Source: Candidatus Falkowiibacteriota bacterium (GTDB lineage: Bacteria > Patescibacteriota > Patescibacteriia > JACRDY01). From it: a stretch of DNA of 33,494 bases. How positions within the stretch are numbered: the stretch's first letter is position 1; each line of letters opens with the position of its first letter. The notes under the pieces are model-generated. The model saw nothing but the letters and a program-made list of their open reading frames with translations, was not told the DNA's origin and did no database searches. The translations under genes and the position numbers were made by a program. The stretch is from NCBI GenBank assembly GCA_016218485.1, contig JACRDY010000034.1, forward strand, positions 1 to 33,494, read 5' to 3'. This document shows positions 25,595-33,494 of this stretch, one piece after another.

Positions 25595-26080
25595 ATGATG
25601 AATAAACAAAAAGGTTTTACCCTGATTGAGCTCTTGGTGGTCATCGCCATCATTGGCTTACTGTCCACTTTGGCGGTAGTCTCGCTCAACAGCGCTCGAC
25701 AGAAGTCGCGTGACGCTAAACGCGTGGCCGACGTCAAACAGATCCAGACCGCTCTGGAGCTGTACTACCAGGATCAGAACAGCTACCCGACTGCGGCCAG
25801 CGCCATTACTTTGGGCGCGGGTGGCGGGGATTGTAGCGCTGCCGACTGTTCCAGTTTGAGCGGCGACGGCGGTTTTGCCGCCGCGGCTACCGGTGAGACC
25901 TACATGGGTCTTGTCCCGGCGGCGCCAACCCCGGCGGATGGCACTTGTACTGACGCTGAGAATGGCTATGAGTATACCAGCGCTGACGGCAAGAGCTATT
26001 CCATTGATTTCTGTCTTGGCGCTGTTACCGGCGGGTTAGTTGCTGGTGCACATACTGCCAGTCCAGACGGTATTAATTAG
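25595..26080 (+). CDS. Type IV major pilin-like prepilin
   Basis: MMNKQKGFTLIELLVVIAIIGLLSTLAVVSLNSARQKSRDAKR prepilin signature; Cys-containing C-terminal domain. Confidence 0.93.
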   Translation: MMNKQKGFTLIELLVVIAIIGLLSTLAVVSLNSARQKSRDAKRVADVKQIQTALELYYQDQNSYPTAASAITLGAGGGDCSAADCSSLSGDGGFAAAATGETYMGLVPAAPTPADGTCTDAENGYEYTSADGKSYSIDFCLGAVTGGLVAGAHTASPDGIN

Positions 26081-26107
26081 CGCTCGCTTTCTTCTTGCAG
26101 TATTTAT

Positions 26108-26143
26108 AAAAAACCAGTCCCGCGTTGTGCGGACTGGTTTTTT
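26108..26143 (+). terminator. Rho-independent terminator after the pilin gene
   Basis: AAAAAACCAGTCC-CGCGTTGTGC-GGACTGGTTTTTT. Confidence 0.9.
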
Positions 26144-26171
26144 AGCAGGAAAAATGGTAAAATAGGGATAT

Positions 26172-26927
26172 ATGACAGTTGGCTGGAGTTTTATTTTTTT
26201 TGTCGGCGGATTGATCCTGGGCAGTTTTTTGAATAGTGTGATTTGGCGTCTGCAGGCGGGTAAAAGTCTCTGGGAGCGACACTCGGTCTGTCCCGTCTGC
26301 CGCCAGGCGCTGGCCGGTCGCGATCTGGTCCCGCTGTTGAGTTTTATCCGCCTCGGCGGTCGGTGCCGCTATTGCCGTGACCGGATATCGTGGCAATACC
26401 CAGCGGTGGAATTGGCGACCGCCGCGTTCAGCTTTATTTTTTATTGGCATTTTGGCTTGACACTGAGACTGGCGCTGGCGATTGTTTTCCTGGCTTTCTT
26501 GATGGTCATTGCCGTATATGATCTGCGCTACTCGTTGATTCTTGATGTCGTGACCATACCGGCGATGATCCTGGCCTGGCTGGGTAATGTTTGGCTCGGA
26601 GAAGGCGGTTTACGGTTACTCTTAGCGGGTATAGTCGGAGGAGGTTTTTTTCTTTTGCAGTTTGTCGTTTCTCGCGGTCGCTGGATCGGCGGCGGGGACA
26701 TCCGCTTGGGTTCGCTGATGGGTTTGATGCTCGGCTGGCCGCAGATTCTCGTGGCGTTGATGCTGGCCTATGTGGTGGGCGCGTTCGTCTCGCTGTCGCT
26801 CGTCGTTGCCGGTAAGAAACAGATGGCCTCCACTGTGCCCTTTGGCGCTTGGCTGTCCGCCGCCACGGTGGTGACGCTGTTGTGGGGTCAGCTGATTATT
26901 CAATGGTATGTTGCCATGCTATGGTGA
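26172..26927 (+). CDS. pilD: Prepilin peptidase PilD
   Basis: GSFLNSVIWRL, CPVCRQAL...CRYCRDRISWQYPAVEL, GGGDIRLGSLMGLMLGW. Confidence 0.94.
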   Translation: MTVGWSFIFFVGGLILGSFLNSVIWRLQAGKSLWERHSVCPVCRQALAGRDLVPLLSFIRLGGRCRYCRDRISWQYPAVELATAAFSFIFYWHFGLTLRLALAIVFLAFLMVIAVYDLRYSLILDVVTIPAMILAWLGNVWLGEGGLRLLLAGIVGGGFFLLQFVVSRGRWIGGGDIRLGSLMGLMLGWPQILVALMLAYVVGAFVSLSLVVAGKKQMASTVPFGAWLSAATVVTLLWGQLIIQWYVAMLW

Positions 26928-27442
26928 AACAGTCACGCCCAGGTTTTTCTCTAGTGGAGGTTTTGGTGTCAGTCGCCATTCTTTTGGTGATCACGGTCTT
27001 GGCCATGCCGAGTCTGCGGGAGTATAATGCCCGCCAGCAGCTGGAACGCGCCGGCGCAGAGCTCGCCGCTGATCTGCGGTTGCTCCAGAATAAAGCGCTC
27101 AACGGTGAAGTTTTTAATCTGGCGCCCGACAGTATCGTGCCGGCTGAATATACTGTTACCATCCAACCAACGGGGTATGCCATGCGTTTCGTGCTTGGAC
27201 CAGACGTTCCGTTTGTGCCGCCGGAGGATTTAATGATTACACAGCCAACCTGGCCGGGGTATAGTTTTGACCCGGTGAATTGTACGATCAGTTTTGCTCC
27301 CTATACGGCCGCGGCGACGTTGAGTAATTGTTTAGCCATGACCGGTTCAGCGCTTACCATTACGGTAACCGCTGCGGCGGGCGAGCGTCGGCAGGTGGTG
27401 TTTGATACCGCTGCCGGAACGAGCCAGTTGATTGATGAATAA
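26921..27442 (+). CDS. Minor pilin (GspH-like)
   Basis: MVKQSRPGFSLVEVLVSVAILLVITVLAMPSL; start set at 26921, overlapping the pilD stop. Confidence 0.85.
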   Translation: MVKQSRPGFSLVEVLVSVAILLVITVLAMPSLREYNARQQLERAGAELAADLRLLQNKALNGEVFNLAPDSIVPAEYTVTIQPTGYAMRFVLGPDVPFVPPEDLMITQPTWPGYSFDPVNCTISFAPYTAAATLSNCLAMTGSALTITVTAAAGERRQVVFDTAAGTSQLIDE

Positions 27443-27457
27443 CCTATGTCTATTAAA

Positions 27458-27618
27458 AGACCCGCTGCGTAATAACCTTTTCTACTCCAATGATGATTGG
27501 TCGGCTGCAAACAACTCACCGCTCGTCACTGCATACGCCGTATGCGCCTCCTCGCGCTTCGTTGTTTTCGCTCGACCAATCATCATTTCGCTACGAAAAA
27601 TTATTACGCAGTGGGTCT
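27458..27618. repeat. 161-bp hairpin element E2
   Basis: AGACCC...GGGTCT, AATGATGATTGGTCG/CGACCAATCATCATT, tip GCATAC-GCC-GTATGC; gapless, same-length alignment with E1. Confidence 0.88.
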
Positions 27619-28191
27619 AAACAACAATCCGGGCAAACACTGATTGAAGTCATGATTGTCGCGGCGCTCCTGCTGACGTCGCTCTTGAGCGTTATCTATA
27701 CCTATACCTATCTTGCTCGCGCTCAAACGGTTGAGTCCCAGAGTTGGCTGGCCGCTCAGCTGGCGCGAGAAGATGTGGAATTGCTGCGGGGCCTGCGCGA
27801 CAGTAACTGGCTGGCGTCTTCAGCCGATTGGCTGGACGGTTTGTATAGTAATCCCGCTGCGGAGACGGAAACGGCCATGGTGGACTTCGCTCCGGGCAGC
27901 GGCACCAGTTTGGATTTTAACGTTACGGCGCTGGCTGACGCACCAATCTACCGTCACCAGAGCGGGGGAGCGGCATATTGGAATCAAACAGCTGCTGATG
28001 GCACGCCGACCGGTTTTACCCGACTGGTCAGCCTTCGTCGGTTTTGTGATAGAGATGATTTCCCGCCGGCGGCTAGTAGCTGCGCGCTGGCTGAAACTGT
28101 GGGTATTGAAGTAACCGTTACCGTCGGTTGGCAGGAGCGGGGAGAGGACCAGCAGTACGTGCTGACTGATTATTTGTATAACTGGAAATAA
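27490..28191 (+). CDS. Minor pilin (GspI/PilV-like); N-terminal ~43 codons lie in element E2
   Basis: SGQTLIEVMIVAALLLTSLLSVIYTYTYLARA prepilin signature; the upstream part of the ORF overlaps the hairpin element, so the start is uncertain. Confidence 0.75.
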   Translation: MMIGRLQTTHRSSLHTPYAPPRASLFSLDQSSFRYEKLLRSGSKQQSGQTLIEVMIVAALLLTSLLSVIYTYTYLARAQTVESQSWLAAQLAREDVELLRGLRDSNWLASSADWLDGLYSNPAAETETAMVDFAPGSGTSLDFNVTALADAPIYRHQSGGAAYWNQTAADGTPTGFTRLVSLRRFCDRDDFPPAASSCALAETVGIEVTVTVGWQERGEDQQYVLTDYLYNWK

Positions 28192-28793
28192 TGGTTATGA
28201 GGGATTCCTTTGATAACAATCAATCAGGATTTACGCTGGTGGAACTGTTGGTGACGCTCAGTATTTTTTCCGTCGTGCTGCTGCTGATTTCAGGGGCCTT
28301 TATTTTTTCCGAGCGCAGTTTGACTGGTCTTGCGTCACAAGAGCAGGTTATCGGGGAAGCGCGTTGGCTGATTGAGTCAATCGCGCGTGATATCCGCTTG
28401 AGCGCTCTGGACTACAGCGATCCGGCCTGGCCCGTTAGTACCTTGACCACGGAGATCCGTCTGGTCAGTAGTGACGGGCAGCGCCTCCACTATGGAGTGG
28501 GCGGTAACGCTTGCCCGCCGACTCAAGCCGGCTGCATCAGTCGGCAGACGTTTGACGCCGAGGGAGTCTTACTTGACTCGGCAGTATTGAGTACGTCGGC
28601 GCTCTCGGCGGCTGATTGGCATTTTTTCGTTACCCCGATGGTTGATCCTTTCCTTGATGACAATGGCGACGGGCAGTATGACAGTACGACGCAGCCTCAG
28701 GTGACGATATTTTTTGCCCTGACTGACGCGCTCAAACCTGAGCAAGCGATACAAGGCCAGACGACCGTGTCATCGCGGTATTACGGCCGGTAA
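28191..28793 (+). CDS. Minor pilin (GspJ/PilW-like)
   Basis: NNQSGFTLVELLVTLSIFSVVLLLISGAFIF. Confidence 0.88.
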   Translation: MVMRDSFDNNQSGFTLVELLVTLSIFSVVLLLISGAFIFSERSLTGLASQEQVIGEARWLIESIARDIRLSALDYSDPAWPVSTLTTEIRLVSSDGQRLHYGVGGNACPPTQAGCISRQTFDAEGVLLDSAVLSTSALSAADWHFFVTPMVDPFLDDNGDGQYDSTTQPQVTIFFALTDALKPEQAIQGQTTVSSRYYGR

Positions 28794-28799
28794 ATTTTT

Positions 28800-29543
28800 A
28801 TGCCCAATAATCAACGCGGTAACATTCTCATTTGGTCACTCTTGGTCATTATGGTGAGCCTGGGCGGGGTGGTGTTTTTGTCTGATGTGGTGATCTCGTC
28901 GCTGCGCGCGGGGCATCTGACCAATGACGCGTTGCAGGCTTGGCATTTGGCCGACGCCGGCGCCGAATACGCCCTGTACCAGATCCGCCACCAGGAAAAT
29001 TATGATCTGACGCTGCCGCCAACCGCGGTCGCCGGCGGGCAATTAACGAGCGCGCTTGAGACCGAAGAGAGTCTGAAGATTCATCTCGCGCCAGACACAA
29101 CATACCAGCTAGATCTCTATGATGCTCTGCCCGATCAAGCGGTTGGGCGGCTCTACCTGCAGGGCAGCACCACCGCCGGTTGGCTGGAGGCGCAGATAGT
29201 GTCCTGGCAACTTGGCAGTACGTTCCCCGAGGACAATTTCACCCAGAATTTGAAAGGGCCGACGGAGCTGAATAATGGTTTTTTCTTGGATCTGCCGAGC
29301 AACGTCGGACAGTACCACCGCCTCACCCTCAAAGCGCTGTATGACGATTTGACCGATCTTACCATTTCAGCTTATTCTATCGGCGGCGCGCCGGTGCCTG
29401 TTCCGGCTCGTCTGAAACTGCGCCTGACTGGGCAGTACGGCCGGAGCAGCCAAGAGATTGTTATCACCACGCCGCGCCGCGCGCCGCTCTACGGTTTGTT
29501 TGACTACGTGGTGTTTTCTGAAAAAGTCATCACCAAAAATTAG
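28800..29543 (+). CDS. PilX/GspK-like pilus-associated protein
   Basis: NNQRGNILIWSLLVIMVSLGGVVFLSDVVISSL followed by ALQAWHLADAGAEYALYQIR. Confidence 0.75.
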   Translation: MPNNQRGNILIWSLLVIMVSLGGVVFLSDVVISSLRAGHLTNDALQAWHLADAGAEYALYQIRHQENYDLTLPPTAVAGGQLTSALETEESLKIHLAPDTTYQLDLYDALPDQAVGRLYLQGSTTAGWLEAQIVSWQLGSTFPEDNFTQNLKGPTELNNGFFLDLPSNVGQYHRLTLKALYDDLTDLTISAYSIGGAPVPVPARLKLRLTGQYGRSSQEIVITTPRRAPLYGLFDYVVFSEKVITKN

Positions 29544-29547
29544 CAGT

Positions 29548-32117
<2,570 letters not shown>

Positions 32118-32123
32118 GGTCAA

Positions 32124-32152
32124 AGCCCGTCGAGCAGGTGGCTCGGCGGGCT
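32124..32152. terminator. Strong hairpin downstream of ligA
   Basis: AGCCCGTCGAGC-AGGTG-GCTCGGCGGGCT; no following T run, so terminator role is uncertain. Confidence 0.45.
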
Positions 32153-32163
32153 CTGGATGTGAG

Positions 32164-32359
32164 ATTGGTAAGCATCTGCTCTCAGCGTCAACCGAAAGGT
32201 GCTGTTATCCTGAGAGCCCCGCTCCAGCGGGGTTTCCCGTTGGTTACACCAGAACCCCAATTATGCGCCGCGCTGCAATGGGACGGGCCATCAATCGTTA
32301 CGCGAACTCTCCCGGGCCGCTGTGCGGCCAACTGGCACGGTTTTCAAATGCTTACCAAT
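32164..32359. ncRNA. Candidate structured RNA or mobile hairpin, family not recognised, strand uncertain
   Basis: Perfect 12-bp closing inverted repeat ATTGGTAAGCAT/ATGCTTACCAAT enclosing GCTCTCAG/CTGAGAGC, ACC-GAAA-GGT, CCCCGCT-CC-AGCGGGG and GGCCGC-TGT-GCGGCC. Confidence 0.5.
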
Positions 32360-32471
32360 TATTGACTTGATTTTAGAGTACCATATAAAGTTGTCAGTTA
32401 TCAAGTTATACGGTTAGTAGTTTTAAGTTCCGTACTGGCAACTTTATAACTTTTAACTTAATGAAAAAAAG

Positions 32472-32760
32472 AAAGACCCCTTTCGGGGCCAATACTGAAG
32501 GAACTCAATTAGGAGGGTAAGTCCATGCGCCAATCATTATTCGGGTGACCCGAGCCGGATCTGTCGCGACTACCATTAGCCGCGTTTAACCGGTGGTACT
32601 GGCTTTCATACCAGTGACTTCTCTCGTCAGAGGGTATGAGGCGGGTGGGACCGCTCGGGGACGATGAATCCCGGCGTAGAGAAGGTGCCACCGGCATTGA
32701 GTGGTTTGGGCAGTGCCGGTAAGATCAGTATCGTTCGATTGGCTAGAGTCATTACATCAT
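32472..32760 (-). ncRNA. Candidate structured non-coding region ending in a minus-strand terminator
   Basis: Minus-strand GGCCCC-GAAA-GGGGTC then TTTCTTTTTTT (32464-32490); interior CGGGTGACCCG, TCATACC/GGTATGA and ACCGGCA/TGCCGGT stems. Confidence 0.35.
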
Positions 32761-32790
32761 ATCGTTACTGGGCGGTCAATAGGAAGGATG

Positions 32791-32861
32791 AAAACATGAA
32801 AACACGAGAACATTAAAACATTAAAACAACCTGTTTTAATGTTCTCGTATTTTCATGTTTT
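32791..32861. repeat. AT-rich intergenic inverted repeat (30-bp arms)
   Basis: 32791-32820 pairs with 32832-32861, 29/30 by my count; shares the ACATTAAAACA word with 3644-3760. Confidence 0.9.
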
Positions 32862-32920
32862 TATGAAAAAATGGCCTACAGTCGTCTCATCGTAGATTTG
32901 GGGTCTATTTTATTTCATCA

Positions 32921-33037
32921 AAAAAAACACCCGTCGAGCGGGCATCACCAAGGGTCTTCCGTGTGAGCTCCTTTGTCACGGGGCGATGGCATCGGAGGGG
33001 TTAATGAAAGACTTGATGAAGCCGCTCGACGGGCCGT
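32921..33037 (-). ncRNA. Candidate small structured transcript downstream of the tRNA-like gene, ending in terminator
   Basis: Long-range stem CCCGTCGAGCGG (32930-32941)/CCGCTCGACGGG (33022-33033); minus-strand CCCG-CTCGA-CGGG hairpin then TGTTTTTTTT. Confidence 0.4.
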
Positions 33038-33047
33038 GTTCATGAAT

Positions 33048-33149
33048 GGAAGAGGGCGGGATTCGAACCCGCGCGAGGTTGTCTTAACATGTTTTGACAG
33101 CCTAGCGGTTTGCAAGACCGCTGCCTTAGACCAACTCGGTCGCCTCTTT
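33048..33149 (-). tRNA. tRNA-like gene, type II with a very long variable arm; anticodon reads TGC
   Basis: T arm GCGGG-TTCGAAT-CCCGC, anticodon arm GCGGT-CTTGCAA-ACCGC, acceptor AAAGAGG/CCTCTTC, and a ~32-nt variable region. Confidence 0.75.
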
Positions 33150-33404
33150 TTTGAATAGTGGGCAATCCCGCTTGAGCGGGACGACCTCTCCCCTTGTTGG
33201 CGGAGCGCTCTTCACCCGCCTCAATTTACCTCGGTACAAAAACGTTATCTGCTTGGATTGCACGCGCGTGAGAGAGTCACGGATATCCTTCATTACTAGA
33301 GCTAAATTGTGGCGGGTAAACCTGCTGAGCTATTCCCACGATTGTTCTCGATCTCGAAGATTCCCTTTTGAAGTGCAACTTTTTCAGAGGTAAAATTAAG
33401 GCCT

Positions 33405-33494
33405 ATGAGAAAGTTAAACTACCAGCATGTAAGCCAGTCAGAACGGGATAGGATTGAAGCTCTTTTAATGAGCGGCCACAAGCAAAAAGAGGTG
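33405..33494 (+). CDS. IS30-family-like transposase, N-terminal fragment cut by window edge
   Basis: MRKLNYQHVSQSERDRIEALLMSGHKQKEV resembles the IS30 N-terminal HTH region. Confidence 0.65.
   Translation, partial: MRKLNYQHVSQSERDRIEALLMSGHKQKEV

Noticed and set aside
32164-32760. SRP RNA, RNase P RNA or tmRNA in the non-coding stretch
   Set aside because: Hallmark sequences (GGAAGGAAGCAGC, GAGGAAAGUCCGGGC, tmRNA ends) were not visible on either strand by eye; a covariance search is still needed.
32973-33158. 61-aa + strand ORF MSRGDGIGGVNERLDEAARR...
   Set aside because: Overlaps the minus-strand tRNA-like gene and the terminator hairpin; likely spurious.

Overview
The window looks like a chromosomal segment of a Patescibacteria/CPR-type bacterium; this is inferred from gene content and style, since no taxonomic search was possible. 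On the + strand it carries: a tyrosine recombinase; a PfkB-family sugar kinase; a zinc-ribbon plus Cys-rich repeat protein pair; murJ; lepA; a Y1 (REP-type) transposase; recJ; an RNase H; a 1493-aa secreted beta-helix protein; a long type IV pilus cluster (pilM-N-O-x-B-RR-C-A-D plus four minor-pilin-like genes); a NUDIX hydrolase; and ligA. A minus-strand island at 11.1-13.8 kb carries a radical SAM/SPASM enzyme, a small Cys-containing peptide with a strong Shine-Dalgarno, and a TlyA-like methyltransferase. The right end is a protein-free stretch of structured DNA/RNA candidates, an unusual tRNA-like gene and the N-terminus of an IS30-type transposase. A DedA-like N-terminus is cut by the left edge. 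Main candidates for undescribed biology: (1) two 161-bp hairpin elements in the pil cluster that align without gaps and differ by many compensatory base pairs, plus a third fragment; (2) a radical SAM/SPASM + Cys-peptide RiPP-like locus; (3) a tyrosine recombinase bracketed by two related ~106-bp structured repeats with alternative pairings; (4) near-perfect AT-rich inverted repeats in many intergenic gaps; (5) palindromic in-frame insertions in transposase, pilN and ligA; (6) several candidate structured RNAs at 32.1-33.15 kb.
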